Below, one piece after another: positions 43,125 to 53,126 of a stretch of DNA of 64,000 bases (its first letter is position 1; every line of letters begins with the position of its first letter). The notes under the pieces were generated by a model. That model worked only from the letters and a program-made list of their open reading frames with translations, searched no databases and had not been told where the DNA came from. The position numbers and the translations under genes were made by a program. Source of the DNA: Bacillota bacterium (GTDB lineage: Bacteria > Bacillota > Clostridia > Lachnospirales > Lachnospiraceae). Location of the stretch: NCBI GenBank assembly GCA_023420935.1, contig JAEZUR010000093.1, positions 1 through 64,000 on the forward strand. The letters run 5' to 3'.

Positions 43125-43694
43125 GTGAGTCATTTAATGGTTGATGAGGATACCTGGGAGGAGGAGAAATTTTTATTAATTTATAACCAATATCGGATGA
43201 GAATCTATCGTAGTGCAATGAGTGTTCTACAAGATTCTTATCTTGCAGAGGACGCAGTACAGGAAGTTTTTTTAAAGTTTACACGAGCGGATGTATTAAG
43301 CAAAATTGATGATATTGATAGTCCTAGGGCACAAGCATATATAAAGGTTCTTACGAAGCATGTGGTTTATAATATGTTTAATAAGAGAAAAAGATATCGA
43401 TCCATCTTCATTCAAGATGAACTTGAGACTGTAGCTAGACTATGCGTCATGGAAGATAATACGGAACAGGTTCTTGAAAAGTATAGTTTGGAAGAGCTGT
43501 CCCAAACAATAAGAAAATTGCCCAATGATTATGTTACCATACTCATTTTAAAATATGTTCGGCAATTTAGCGATAAAGAGCTAGCTGTCATGTTAAGCAT
43601 TAAAGAAGCTACTGCCAGGAAACGCTTAGAACGAGCTAGAAAGCTTCTTAGAATTCAGTATATGAAGGATTTTCATGTTTGCGAAATGCCTTAG
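43125..43694 (+). CDS. ECF-type RNA polymerase sigma factor
   Basis: The ~189-residue protein has region 2 (LLIYNQYRMRIYRSAMSVLQDSYLAEDAVQEVFLKF) and region 4 (KLPNDYVTILILKYVRQFSDKELAVMLSIKEATARKRLERARKLL). Starts at GTG 43125 or ATG 43137 are both possible; the GTG has the better-placed GGGGGAG. A TATAAT box lies about 60 bases upstream. No anti-sigma gene follows: the next gene is convergent and overlaps its 3' end by 47 bp. Confidence 0.87.
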   Translation: MSHLMVDEDTWEEEKFLLIYNQYRMRIYRSAMSVLQDSYLAEDAVQEVFLKFTRADVLSKIDDIDSPRAQAYIKVLTKHVVYNMFNKRKRYRSIFIQDELETVARLCVMEDNTEQVLEKYSLEELSQTIRKLPNDYVTILILKYVRQFSDKELAVMLSIKEATARKRLERARKLLRIQYMKDFHVCEMP

Positions 43695-44550
43695 GAGTCA
43701 TATGGAATTTATTCTTAAAGATACGGTTAAAGTAGGATAAGTTATCATACCCAGATTCGAATGCAATATCAAGAATAGGCAAATCGGTTGTAGTGAGTAG
43801 TAACGAAGCTTGATTTAATCGATAGTCATTGATATATTGAGTAAAGGTTAGTCCCATATTAGATTTAAAAAACTTCATAAAGTGAGAAGAACTAAAGCCA
43901 CAGAGCTCTGCGATATCATTAATGTAGAGCTCTTTTTGATAATTATCTTCTATATATTTTATTATTTGCTTTAATTTCTCGATACGAGAATCTGCGGATG
44001 AAACTTTATGGCCAGAAAGGACACGTTGATTTGAGAATAGTGTATGTAAAACCAAGAGAAGGTAGGATTTTAGCTTTAGCTCATAACTAGAGGGTTTTGT
44101 CTCATACAATTGAATTAACTCAACGATAAAAGACTGTATCTGAGGGTACAGTAAATCATCCGGGGCAATATGTACTGGAAGGAATAATTCATTATGTTGT
44201 AATGGACCCAAATAATGAAGGGAACACGCATCAGGAGGATAGGAGATTAGCATACTGGTATGGAAAACAAGAGTATCATAGTCCATATACTCTGTTTCAA
44301 ATTGTCCAATAGAGTGTAATAATCCTGGACTGATAAATACAATATCACCGGTTTGCACCATGTATTGAGTTAAGTTAACAGTCACGGTACCATGACCATT
44401 CTTAACGTAGATAACTTCAATCTCATCATGCCAATGAAGTGGATAAAAAGGAAAGAAATTCGGTATGGAAGAAAAATATTTCTCGAATGGAAGCATAGTA
44501 TTACCGTGAGTGGTATTTTCTTTAAAATTCTTATATTCGTTGTAATCCAT
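43648..44550 (-). CDS. AraC family transcriptional regulator
   Basis: The 300-residue protein has an N-terminal cupin (LHWHDEIEVIYVKNGHG, GDIVFISPGLLHSI) and C-terminal HTH pair (LYINDIAELCGFSSSHFMKFFK and LPILDIAFESGYDNLSYFNRIFK). The ATG at 44550 (MDYNEYKNF) is chosen for its AGGAG. It diverges from the GH13 cyclomaltodextrinase gene at 44692 and probably controls it in response to a maltodextrin. Its last 47 bp overlap the ECF sigma gene in the opposite direction. Confidence 0.9.
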   Translation of the reverse strand: MDYNEYKNFKENTTHGNTMLPFEKYFSSIPNFFPFYPLHWHDEIEVIYVKNGHGTVTVNLTQYMVQTGDIVFISPGLLHSIGQFETEYMDYDTLVFHTSMLISYPPDACSLHYLGPLQHNELFLPVHIAPDDLLYPQIQSFIVELIQLYETKPSSYELKLKSYLLLVLHTLFSNQRVLSGHKVSSADSRIEKLKQIIKYIEDNYQKELYINDIAELCGFSSSHFMKFFKSNMGLTFTQYINDYRLNQASLLLTTTDLPILDIAFESGYDNLSYFNRIFKNKFHMTPKAFRKHENPSYTEF

Positions 44551-44691
44551 TTTACACTCCTTTTTACTTGAATGATAGAATAGTATCAGTTTTGGATGGT
44601 ATTTTGCAAGAAAATCCAATGTTCTTACATTATAATCACATAATAAGAGTAAAGTAAGAAGAATGCAAGTAAAAGATTAGGAGATTATAAA

Positions 44692-46443
44692 ATGAGATTT
44701 GATGCAATCTATCATAGAACATCCGATAATTTATGTTATCCAACCAATGAAACGGATCTGGTTGTAAACATTAAGACTGGTTATGATATTAAAAAAGTAA
44801 TATTACATTATGGAGATCCTTTCTCAGCTGGAATTTTAGGTGGGAGTGAAGAATGGAGTGGAGACAGTTTACCAATTATAAAAACTAAAAAATTGCAGTA
44901 CCAACAGTGGTGGTCCATTGTGATAAAGCCGGAATTCAAACGATGTAAATATTATTTTGAATTGTGTGATGGAGAAGAGACATGGTTCTACTTTGAAGAT
45001 GGGTTTTTATCGGAGGAGCAACTGAGAATTCCAGGAAAGAGATTACAGTGTTTTATATTTCCATGGATGAATCAAACAGACATTAATCATACACCTGATT
45101 GGGTTGCAGATACCGTATGGTATCAGATCTTTCCAGATCGTTTCTATAATGGGGATACTAGCAATGACTCCGAGCATGTCAGAGAATGGAACATGGAAGA
45201 GGCCAAAAATGAATATCATTATGGCGGCGACCTAGCTGGTATTATATACAAATTAGATTATCTATCTGATCTTGGAATTACTGGAATCTATTTGAATCCA
45301 ATTTTTTATGCTGGATCAATACATAAATATGACACCATAGATTATAAACAGATTGATCCGCAGTTTGGCACCAATGAAATATTTCGTGAGCTTGTGCAAA
45401 GAGCTCATGAACGTGGTATCCGCGTTATGATTGATGGAGTGTTTAATCACTGCGGAAGAGAGTTTGGGCCATGGTTGGATGTGCTTGAAAAAGGGCCGGC
45501 CTCCAAGTATTATCATTGGTTTATGATTAATGAATGGCCGTTTGATAAAAGTAGTGGACATACACGGGATGGAAAGTTCTATTCCTTTGCTTTTACAAGT
45601 GGTATGCCAAAGCTCAATACCAATGAAGAAGATGTGATTACCTATTTAATTAATATTTGTGATTACTGGGTGCAAAACTATGATGTTGATGGGTTAAGGT
45701 TAGATGTAGCCAATGAGGTATCCCATAAATTTGCGAAAAGATTAAGAACTAGAATGAAGGAACGAAAGCCTGATCTCTATATATTAGGGGAGATTTGGCA
45801 TGATTCCATCAGGTGGTTGTCCGGTGATGAGTTTGATGCGGTAATGAACTATCCTCTTGCGAACGTGATTTCTGGATTCTGGCAGGAAGAGAACATGACG
45901 AAAGAAAGATTCGAATATTTGATTAACCAGTGCTATAGCATGTATATGGAACAGAGCAATCGAGTTATGTTTCAATTGCTAGATTCCCATGATACGGAAA
46001 GATTAATATATCGAACAAAGGATGAAGATGTATTTTATCAACAACTGGCATTATTATTTGCAATGCAAGGTAGTCCTTGTATTTATTATGGCACAGAAGT
46101 TGTTATGGAGGGTGCTCATGATCCAGATTGTAGAAGGTGTATGCCTTGGAGTGAGATAGATGCTGGTGTTTATGAAAATGCTATCCAGACCATGAAAAAC
46201 TTAATTTCTGTTCGAAACAATCATCCTGCATTAAGAAGTAACCATATTACGTTTACAAATCTTCTTTCAGAGGAAAGAGTGTTGGAGTTTGAGAAGATGG
46301 ACGAGGAAGGTAATAAAATTCGGATCATCATGAATGCTTCAACAGAAGCCATAGAATATGTAAAAATAGATGAAGTTCTATTTGCTAGAAACTATAAAGA
46401 CAATAAAATCTACCCAAAAGGAATTTGTATTTTCAAAATATAA
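44692..46443 (+). CDS. GH13 cyclomaltodextrinase / neopullulanase-like enzyme
   Basis: The 583-residue protein has an N-terminal CBM34-like domain (1-~125) and a GH13_20 type barrel starting VADTVWYQIFPDRFYNGD. Catalytic residues are Asp338 (GLRLDVAN), Glu367 (ILGEIWHD) and Asp434 (LDSHDTER). The region I motif is DGVFNHCG. No signal peptide is present, so imported cyclodextrins or maltooligosaccharides are the likely substrates. It is divergent from an AraC regulator and followed by a strong terminator. Confidence 0.92.
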   Translation: MRFDAIYHRTSDNLCYPTNETDLVVNIKTGYDIKKVILHYGDPFSAGILGGSEEWSGDSLPIIKTKKLQYQQWWSIVIKPEFKRCKYYFELCDGEETWFYFEDGFLSEEQLRIPGKRLQCFIFPWMNQTDINHTPDWVADTVWYQIFPDRFYNGDTSNDSEHVREWNMEEAKNEYHYGGDLAGIIYKLDYLSDLGITGIYLNPIFYAGSIHKYDTIDYKQIDPQFGTNEIFRELVQRAHERGIRVMIDGVFNHCGREFGPWLDVLEKGPASKYYHWFMINEWPFDKSSGHTRDGKFYSFAFTSGMPKLNTNEEDVITYLINICDYWVQNYDVDGLRLDVANEVSHKFAKRLRTRMKERKPDLYILGEIWHDSIRWLSGDEFDAVMNYPLANVISGFWQEENMTKERFEYLINQCYSMYMEQSNRVMFQLLDSHDTERLIYRTKDEDVFYQQLALLFAMQGSPCIYYGTEVVMEGAHDPDCRRCMPWSEIDAGVYENAIQTMKNLISVRNNHPALRSNHITFTNLLSEERVLEFEKMDEEGNKIRIIMNASTEAIEYVKIDEVLFARNYKDNKIYPKGICIFKI

Positions 46444-46570
46444 CATAATTTAACTGAAAACAACGAAAAAAAACGAAAAAGTAAATTATTTGTCACAAAA
46501 ACGAGATTACTTTTGTTTATATTAGTGCAACGAATTAATGAGCCCAACATTAGTTTTTGTTTTCGGACAA

Positions 46571-46604
46571 GAAAAGGTCTGTGATGGATATCACAGGCCT
46601 TTTC
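46571..46604 (+). terminator. terminator before the rfb operon
   Basis: GAAAAGGTCTGTGAT (46571-46585) pairs with ATCACAGGCCTTTTC (46590-46604), followed by TATTTT. It probably ends the GH13 transcript. Confidence 0.85.
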
Positions 46605-46649
46605 TATTTTAATGCTTAAGTTCCAGTTGGTAGTAACTTGAAAAAACGA

Positions 46650-46678
46650 TTGTATTTTCGGTAATGAATGCGTATACT
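46650..46678 (+). promoter_or_regulatory. promoter of the rfbACDB operon
   Basis: TTGTAT (46650-46655) and TATACT (46673-46678) are 17 bp apart, 38 bases before the rfbA start. Confidence 0.6.
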
Positions 46679-46715
46679 AGGGGTAGTATATTTTTATAAT
46701 GAGGAGAAACGGAAG

Positions 46716-47591
46716 ATGAAAGGAATAATTCTTGCAGGTGGGTCTGGAACCAGATTATATCCTGTAACAAAAGCAGTTTCAAAGCAGATTTTGCCTGTAT
46801 ATGACAAACCAATGATTTACTATCCTTTATCAGTTCTAATGTTAGCTGGAATACAGGAAGTACTAATTATTTCCACGCCAAGGGATTTGCCTGTATTTGA
46901 GGAGCTATTGGGTTCAGGTGAATCATTAGGTATGAAGTTTAGTTATGCAATTCAGGATCAACCAAATGGCTTAGCAGAAGCGTTTATCATTGGAGAAGAG
47001 TTTATCGGCGATGATTCGGTTGCGTTAATATTAGGCGATAATATTTTCTATGGAAGAAGTTTTTCTGATACGTTATCCCGAGTTGCAGAACGATCAAGTG
47101 GAGCCACTATTTTTGGTTACTTTGTAAGAGATCCAAGAGCATATGGTGTAGTGGAATTTGATCAAAATGGAAAAGCAATCTCAATTGAAGAAAAACCAGA
47201 GAATCCAAAATCAAATTATGCAGTTCCAGGATTATATTTTTATGATAACAATGTAATTCAAATTGCGAAAACTATAAAACCATCTGCTAGAGGAGAACTT
47301 GAGATAACAGCAGTGAACAATGCTTATTTAGATCAAGGTGATCTTAGAGTAGAAACATTAGGTCGTGGAATGGCATGGTTAGATACCGGTAATCATGATT
47401 CCCTACTAGATGCTTCCAATTATGTTGCATCCATTCAGAAACGCCAAGGATTATATATCTCTTGTATTGAAGAAATAGCATATAAAAAAGGATTTATCAA
47501 TAAAGATCAACTTCTTGCTTTGGCTGAACCAATGAGTAAGACAGAATACGGAAAATACCTTGTTGAGGTAGCGGAAGGATTACAGGAATAA
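46716..47591 (+). CDS. rfbA: glucose-1-phosphate thymidylyltransferase
   Basis: The 291-residue protein starts [16 protein letters not shown], the nucleotidyltransferase signature, with ATG 46716 behind [17 protein letters not shown] and [22 protein letters not shown] are RmlA motifs. It joins dTTP and glucose-1-phosphate to dTDP-glucose, the first step to dTDP-L-rhamnose for cell-wall polysaccharides. It leads an operon of four genes in the order A-C-D-B. Confidence 0.97.
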   Translation: MKGIILAGGSGTRLYPVTKAVSKQILPVYDKPMIYYPLSVLMLAGIQEVLIISTPRDLPVFEELLGSGESLGMKFSYAIQDQPNGLAEAFIIGEEFIGDDSVALILGDNIFYGRSFSDTLSRVAERSSGATIFGYFVRDPRAYGVVEFDQNGKAISIEEKPENPKSNYAVPGLYFYDNNVIQIAKTIKPSARGELEITAVNNAYLDQGDLRVETLGRGMAWLDTGNHDSLLDASNYVASIQKRQGLYISCIEEIAYKKGFINKDQLLALAEPMSKTEYGKYLVEVAEGLQE

Positions 47592-47602
47592 AGGAGTTTA
47601 GA

Positions 47603-48181
47603 ATGGGAAAGTTTTTAATAGAAAAATGTCAAGACATAGAAGGATTATATGCAATTACACCAAAGGTTTTTGGAGATGAAAGAGGTTATTTTTTAGAGAC
47701 CTATCATTTTGAAGAGTTTAAAGAAGAAGGACTTGATATGGTATTTGTCCAAGACAATCAGTCTATGTCCAAAAAAGGAGTTCTTAGGGGTCTACATTTT
47801 CAGAAATCATTTCCACAGGGTAAATTGGTTCGTGTAATTAGCGGTGAAGTTTATGATGTGGCAGTGGATCTAAGAAAGGATTCGAAAACCTTTGGAAAGT
47901 GGCATGGAATCGTTTTATCAGGAGAAAAAAAGAATATGTTTTATGTTCCAGAAGGTTTTGCTCATGGATTTCTAGTTATGTCAGAAACGGCAGAATTTAC
48001 TTATAAATGTACCAACTATTATCATCCTGAGGATGAAGGTGGAATTGCATGGGATGATGAAACTCTTGCGATCACCTGGCCAATTATGGAGAACATGGAA
48101 GTAGTTCTATCAGAGAAGGATAAAAAGCATCCAACCCTAGTAGAATGGATGGAGTCTGAAGGAATATCAAGGAGGGATTAA
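47603..48181 (+). CDS. rfbC: dTDP-4-dehydrorhamnose 3,5-epimerase
   Basis: The 192-residue cupin-type epimerase has VFGDERGYFLETYH, QDNQSMSKKGVLRGLHFQ with the catalytic His, and the conserved FYVPEGFAHGFLVMSE. It converts dTDP-4-keto-6-deoxyglucose to the L-lyxo form. It is 11 bases after rfbA, and rfbD begins directly after its stop. Confidence 0.97.
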   Translation: MGKFLIEKCQDIEGLYAITPKVFGDERGYFLETYHFEEFKEEGLDMVFVQDNQSMSKKGVLRGLHFQKSFPQGKLVRVISGEVYDVAVDLRKDSKTFGKWHGIVLSGEKKNMFYVPEGFAHGFLVMSETAEFTYKCTNYYHPEDEGGIAWDDETLAITWPIMENMEVVLSEKDKKHPTLVEWMESEGISRRD

Positions 48182-49033
48182 GTGAAGAAGCTATTAATTA
48201 CTGGCGCAAATGGTCAATTAGGACGGGCACTGAATACCCTACTTCAAGATGACCATTCCGTATTGATAAAAAATACAGATGTGGATACCTTAGATATCGG
48301 AGATTTTATACAGGTTAAGGAATTAGTAGATGAGTTTAAACCTGATATTATCATTAATTGTGCTGCTTATACTGCAGTAGATGATTGTGAAAGTAAGGAA
48401 GACAAAGCCTTTTATATCAATGCCAAAGGACCTGAAAATCTAGCTTTGGCAGCAGAGGAGTCCGGAGCAAAGTTGGTTCATATTTCAACTGATTATGTTT
48501 TTGACGGTTATAAGACTACTCCTTATATAGAAACGGATGAAACAAACCCACAGAGTGTATATGGATCCACCAAACTTGCAGGAGAAAAGAATGTTCAAAA
48601 GAATTGTAAAAGGCATTTTATCATTCGTACAGCTTGGTTATATGGAGATGGTAAAAACTTTGTTCGTACAATGATACGGTTAGCAAGCGAAAGAGATGTA
48701 ATTCGTGTTGTTGAGAATCAATATGGAACCCCTACATCAGCTCTTGAGTTGGCTAGAATGATCCTTTTTCTTATGGATACGCAAGAGTATGGTATCTATC
48801 ACGGTACCTGTGAAGGAGATACCAACTGGTATCAGTTTGCGATAGAAATCTTTAAACAAGCGAATATATCAGTTCGGGTGGAACCTATTCGTAGTGAAGA
48901 ATATAAAGCAGCAGCAAAAAGGCCTGATTATTCTATTCTTGAAAATAATAGATTAAATTCAACCACATCATATAGAATGAAGAATTGGAAAGAGGCATTA
49001 CAAGAGTATATGGAGGAGGAACGAAATAGATGA
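48182..49033 (+). CDS. rfbD: dTDP-4-dehydrorhamnose reductase
   Basis: The 283-residue SDR protein has GANGQLGRAL for NADPH binding, the STDYVFDG segment and the YGSTKLAGE catalytic YxxxK. It makes dTDP-L-rhamnose. The start is GTG at 48182, immediately after the rfbC stop, with AGGAGG seven bases upstream. Its stop overlaps the rfbB ATG by 4 bp (ATGA). Confidence 0.96.
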   Translation: MKKLLITGANGQLGRALNTLLQDDHSVLIKNTDVDTLDIGDFIQVKELVDEFKPDIIINCAAYTAVDDCESKEDKAFYINAKGPENLALAAEESGAKLVHISTDYVFDGYKTTPYIETDETNPQSVYGSTKLAGEKNVQKNCKRHFIIRTAWLYGDGKNFVRTMIRLASERDVIRVVENQYGTPTSALELARMILFLMDTQEYGIYHGTCEGDTNWYQFAIEIFKQANISVRVEPIRSEEYKAAAKRPDYSILENNRLNSTTSYRMKNWKEALQEYMEEERNR

Positions 49034-50109
49034 GAACGTATTTAGTAACAGGTGGAGCAGGGTTTATAGGCTCTAATTATATTCAATATATGTTAGACAA
49101 GTATAAAGAAGAAATTAAGATAATAAATGTAGATAGCTTGACCTATGCAGGAAATTTAATGAATTTATCCAGTATAGAAGAACTTCCTAATTATGAATTT
49201 ATTAAAGCAGACGTATGTAATAAGGAGGCCATGGAACAGATTTTCCGTGATCATGATATTGATCGTGTTGTTCATTTTGCCGCAGAGAGTCATGTTGATA
49301 GAAGTATTAGTAATCCAGAAGTGTTTGTTAATACCAATGTAATGGGAACTCTTAATCTTTTAGATGTCACCAAACGAGCATGGGAAACAGAAACAGGATA
49401 TCAGGAAGGGAAGAAATATCTTCAAGTTTCAACAGATGAAGTTTATGGTTCGCTAGAAGATGGTGATAATTATTTTTATGAGACATCTCCTGTGGATCCT
49501 CATAGCCCTTATTCTGCTAGTAAAGCGTCAGCGGATATGTTAGTAAAGGCATATATGGATACGTTCCATTTTCCAGCCAATATTACTCGTTGTAGTAATA
49601 ATTATGGCCCATACCAATTTCCAGAAAAACTAATTCCTTTAATGATTAACAATGCATTAAATGGAAAGTCACTACCTGTATATGGTGATGGTAAAAACGT
49701 AAGAGATTGGCTTTACGTAATGGATCATGCAAAGGCCATTGATATGGTGCAAGAATTAGGACAAGTAGGACAGGTCTATAATGTTGGTGGACATAATGAA
49801 AAGCAGAATATTGAGATTGTAAAGATCATACTGGATACACTAACTGAATTATTACCAGATTCTGATCCTAGGAAGAAATATATATCACATGATTTAATTA
49901 CTTATGTAGGAGATCGTAAAGGTCATGATAGACGTTACGCAATTGCACCGGACAAGATTAAGAAAGAAATTGGTTGGTTCCCAGAAACTATGTTTAAAGA
50001 AGGGATTAAATTAACCATTGAATGGTATCTTAAGAACATGGACTGGATGAATCATTTAACCAGTGGAGATTATCAGAATTATTATAACGACATGTATTCT
50101 AATAGATAA
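49030..50109 (+). CDS. rfbB: dTDP-glucose 4,6-dehydratase
   Basis: The 359-residue SDR enzyme has TGGAGFIGSNYI, the VSTDEVYGS motif and the YSASKASADMLV catalytic YxxxK. It converts dTDP-glucose to dTDP-4-keto-6-deoxyglucose. It is the last gene of the rfb operon, with translational coupling to rfbD. Confidence 0.97.
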   Translation: MRTYLVTGGAGFIGSNYIQYMLDKYKEEIKIINVDSLTYAGNLMNLSSIEELPNYEFIKADVCNKEAMEQIFRDHDIDRVVHFAAESHVDRSISNPEVFVNTNVMGTLNLLDVTKRAWETETGYQEGKKYLQVSTDEVYGSLEDGDNYFYETSPVDPHSPYSASKASADMLVKAYMDTFHFPANITRCSNNYGPYQFPEKLIPLMINNALNGKSLPVYGDGKNVRDWLYVMDHAKAIDMVQELGQVGQVYNVGGHNEKQNIEIVKIILDTLTELLPDSDPRKKYISHDLITYVGDRKGHDRRYAIAPDKIKKEIGWFPETMFKEGIKLTIEWYLKNMDWMNHLTSGDYQNYYNDMYSNR

Positions 50110-50212
50110 GATAATATAATACATTGACTATTAGAAAGTAAATGGCTATAGTTAGTTTAGTTAAATTTAAGTTACAGATTAATATAAATTAGCTTAAAAG
50201 GAGAAATGGACT

Positions 50213-52375
50213 ATGGCAATTAACTTTCAAGAAGAAAACAAACAATTCCATCTAGCCACCAATAAAACCAGCTATATTATGAGAATAATAGATGCTGGTT
50301 ATTTGGCGCACATTTATTATGGAAAAAGAATTCGTAATCATAGATTAATCAGTGAAGAATTTCAGAATCTTATTAATCTAGAAGTTATTCCTCAAGAGTA
50401 TTCTGCATTCGGTACAGGGGAATTCAGAACACCGTCCTATGAGGTACAATTTGAAAACGGTACGACAACCAATGAACTAAAATATCAAAGCCATCGAATT
50501 ATTTCTGGCAAACCAGGTATGGAAGGGCTTCCTTCCAGCTATGCGTTAGACGGGGATGAAGTAGAAACACTTGAGATTACATTACTAGATGATTTAGTTG
50601 GTCTAAAGGTAGTTTTATATTATTCTGTTTTCCCAGAATTTGATGTAATTACAAGAAGAACTCGAATGGAATATACAAGCTCTGTGAATAGTTCTGTTAG
50701 AATCAATCGTATTATGAGCTTAACAATGGATTTTGAACGAAGCAATTATGATATGCTTCAATTGTCTGGTGGTTGGGCTAGAGAGAAACACATATATAAG
50801 AGAGCATTAGTGCCGGGAATACAATCAATCGATAGTAAACGTGGTTTAGGTAGTCATGCTCAGAATCCATTTTTGGCAATCATGGAGAAAAATGCGGATG
50901 AAAACCATGGAGAAGTATATGGTTTTAATCTTGTATATAGTGGTAATTTCCTTGCTGAAGTGGAAGTGGATCAATACTTTGGTTCCAGATTACAGATGGG
51001 AATCAATCCATTTGACTTTTCTTGGAAGCTAGCAAGTGGAGAAAGCTTTGATACACCAGAAGCAGTTATGGTTTATTCAGGGAATGGTCTTGGAGAGATG
51101 TCAAGAACATTCCATCGTTTTTACCGTAGTAGAATGTGTAGAGGCAAGTTTCAATATGCACCTAGACCAATATTAATCAATAATTGGGAAGCGACTTATT
51201 TTAACTTTAATGCAGATAAAATTGAGCAGATTGCTATGGCAGGAAAAGAACTTGGAATCGAGCTATTTGTTCTAGATGATGGTTGGTTTGGTAAGAGAAA
51301 CTCGGATAATTCTTCTCTAGGAGACTGGGTAGTAGATCGTAATAAACTACCAGATGGTCTAGATACTTTAGTAAATAAGATAACAAGTCAAGGTATGCAA
51401 TTTGGATTATGGTTTGAACCAGAAATGATCTCACCAGATAGTGACTTATATCGAGAGCATCCAGATTGGTGTATCCATGTACCAGATAGAAAACCAATGC
51501 AGGAGAAACATCAGCGTTGGCAATTAGTATTAGACTTAAGCAGAAAAGAAATCTGTGATAAAGTAATTGAAATGGTATCTGATATATTAAAAAGTGCGCC
51601 AATTACGTATGTAAAATGGGATATGAATAGAACCATTACTGACTTTGGGTCTTGTAAATTAGAACCAGACCATCAAAGAGAGATAGCGCACAGATATATG
51701 TTAGGGCTTTACTATATATTAGAGACAGTAACATCAAGCTTTCCGGATATTTTATTTGAAAGCTGTGCATCTGGCGGTGGTAGATTTGATCCTGCTATGC
51801 TTTACTATATGCCACAGACTTGGACAAGTGATAATACTGATGCAATAGAGCGTTTAAAAATTCAATACGGTACTAGTATGGTGTATCCTACAAGCAGTAT
51901 GGGATCTCACATCTCAGCTATTCCAAACCATCAGGTGGAACGTATGACAGGTTTAGATATACGAGGAAATGTAGCCATGTCAGGAAACTTTGGTTACGAG
52001 CTAGATCTTACCAAATTTACAGAAGAAGAAAAAGAAGTAGTAAAAGCTCAAGTAGAACAATACAAACAAATCCGTCACATCATTCAATATGGAGACTTCT
52101 ATCGTATTTTAAGTCCATTCGAAGGAAATGAAACGGCATGGCTTTATGTAACAGAAGATAAAAAAGAAGCAGTGGCCTTTTACTTTAAAGTACTAGCAGA
52201 ACCAAACATGATGATCAAGAAACTAAAATTAACAGGATTAAGCCCCGATCTAGACTATCAAATACAAGGCATGAATCAGATAGCAGGTGGAGATGAACTA
52301 ATGCAGTTAGGGTTAGATTTAGATGGACTTCATGGGGATTATGCTACGAAGTGCTGGATACTAAAGGCTGAATAA
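50213..52375 (+). CDS. GH36 alpha-galactosidase
   Basis: The 720-residue protein has the canonical tetrameric GH36 layout: N-terminal beta domain (1-~330), barrel and C-terminal beta domain. Motifs are FVLDDGWFG, GLWFEPEM, nucleophile Asp470 (YVKWDMNR), FESCASGGGRFD and acid/base Asp540 (TSDNTDAIERL). It removes alpha-1,6-galactose from raffinose-type sugars or galactomannan fragments in the cytoplasm. AAAAGGAG precedes the start. It is 103 bases after rfbB and may have its own promoter. A large palindrome with an embedded terminator follows. Confidence 0.95.
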   Translation: MAINFQEENKQFHLATNKTSYIMRIIDAGYLAHIYYGKRIRNHRLISEEFQNLINLEVIPQEYSAFGTGEFRTPSYEVQFENGTTTNELKYQSHRIISGKPGMEGLPSSYALDGDEVETLEITLLDDLVGLKVVLYYSVFPEFDVITRRTRMEYTSSVNSSVRINRIMSLTMDFERSNYDMLQLSGGWAREKHIYKRALVPGIQSIDSKRGLGSHAQNPFLAIMEKNADENHGEVYGFNLVYSGNFLAEVEVDQYFGSRLQMGINPFDFSWKLASGESFDTPEAVMVYSGNGLGEMSRTFHRFYRSRMCRGKFQYAPRPILINNWEATYFNFNADKIEQIAMAGKELGIELFVLDDGWFGKRNSDNSSLGDWVVDRNKLPDGLDTLVNKITSQGMQFGLWFEPEMISPDSDLYREHPDWCIHVPDRKPMQEKHQRWQLVLDLSRKEICDKVIEMVSDILKSAPITYVKWDMNRTITDFGSCKLEPDHQREIAHRYMLGLYYILETVTSSFPDILFESCASGGGRFDPAMLYYMPQTWTSDNTDAIERLKIQYGTSMVYPTSSMGSHISAIPNHQVERMTGLDIRGNVAMSGNFGYELDLTKFTEEEKEVVKAQVEQYKQIRHIIQYGDFYRILSPFEGNETAWLYVTEDKKEAVAFYFKVLAEPNMMIKKLKLTGLSPDLDYQIQGMNQIAGGDELMQLGLDLDGLHGDYATKCWILKAE

Positions 52376-52415
52376 AATATACAAACTGTTATATGGTTAT
52401 GAGGAAGGTAGTGTT

Positions 52416-52602
52416 CATGAATATGGTTGCATCGGTATTCATTTGGTCGCCTTACCTTCCTAGGCATATTCGCTTTTGAACCTCAGAACGTAGAAAAACC
52501 GACGCATAAGCTGGCGTCGGTTTTTCCTGAGTTTCAAGACGAATATATGCGCCGTCGTCAGCCGGTCTTCCCAAGCTGAATACCAATGCAACCATATTCA
52601 TG
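52416..52602. repeat. large nested palindrome with embedded terminator after the alpha-galactosidase gene
   Basis: A 187-bp structure with three nested stems. The outer one is 26 bp with one mismatch (52416-52441 with 52577-52602). The middle one is imperfect (about 52464-52486 with 52526-52550). The inner perfect 12-bp stem AAAAACCGACGC/GCGTCGGTTTTT (52494-52505, 52514-52525) is itself a bidirectional terminator. A further short pairing GGAAGGTA/TACCTTCC links 52403 and 52453. No ORF lies inside. It is unrelated in sequence to the copies at 4710 and 32399. Confidence 0.75.
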
Positions 52603-52743
52603 CTTCTACGTTGTCGATATGTATGATACAAGAACAGAATTTGATAGGCTAGTGATGTCAGATATTAATTTAGGGATTTTTTTGAAATAAAATCTTTTGT
52701 GTATTGATAACTGATGAATGTAGTTATGATTATTCTCCCCATT

Positions 52744-53007
52744 CTAGACAATACGCAATCCAAGTCCTATCATATTGGTAAAAGCGATTCCTAAAAAGCT
52801 GACTATTGATTTTTTTCTTGTTGTAGCACACAAAGCAAATCCAAGTATAAAGTAACAATAAATTAGACCAGCGTTCAATACTGATAATTCATATTTTAAT
52901 GGGAATACAAATATTGCTTCAAACATTATAAAAAATACGATAATGGTAAGAATTATTCGTTTACGACTCTTTGATATTAATTCTGTTTTTGCATATATTT
53001 CCTTCAT
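52744..53007 (-). CDS. small integral membrane protein (87 aa), unknown function
   Basis: The 87-residue protein has a cytoplasmic N-terminus (KTELISKSRKR) and three predicted membrane helices (about 18-37, 43-62 and 68-86). An AGGAG site lies before the ATG. I recognise no family. It stands alone between the two large palindromes at 52416 and 53127. Confidence 0.7.
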   Translation of the reverse strand: MKEIYAKTELISKSRKRIILTIIVFFIMFEAIFVFPLKYELSVLNAGLIYCYFILGFALCATTRKKSIVSFLGIAFTNMIGLGLRIV

Positions 53008-53126
53008 TATTATCTCCTATTTTCGTTTCTTTGTATATTATTATACTACACAAATACTCGTTGTTTATGCCTATATTGCTTGCTTTAAATAAGTAGGTTC
53101 TTATCATCAAGTATAATCAACAACCA

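Noticed and set aside
51234..51602. 122-codon minus-strand frame inside the alpha-galactosidase gene
   Set aside because: Antisense shadow with biased composition; the plus strand encodes the GH36 active site.
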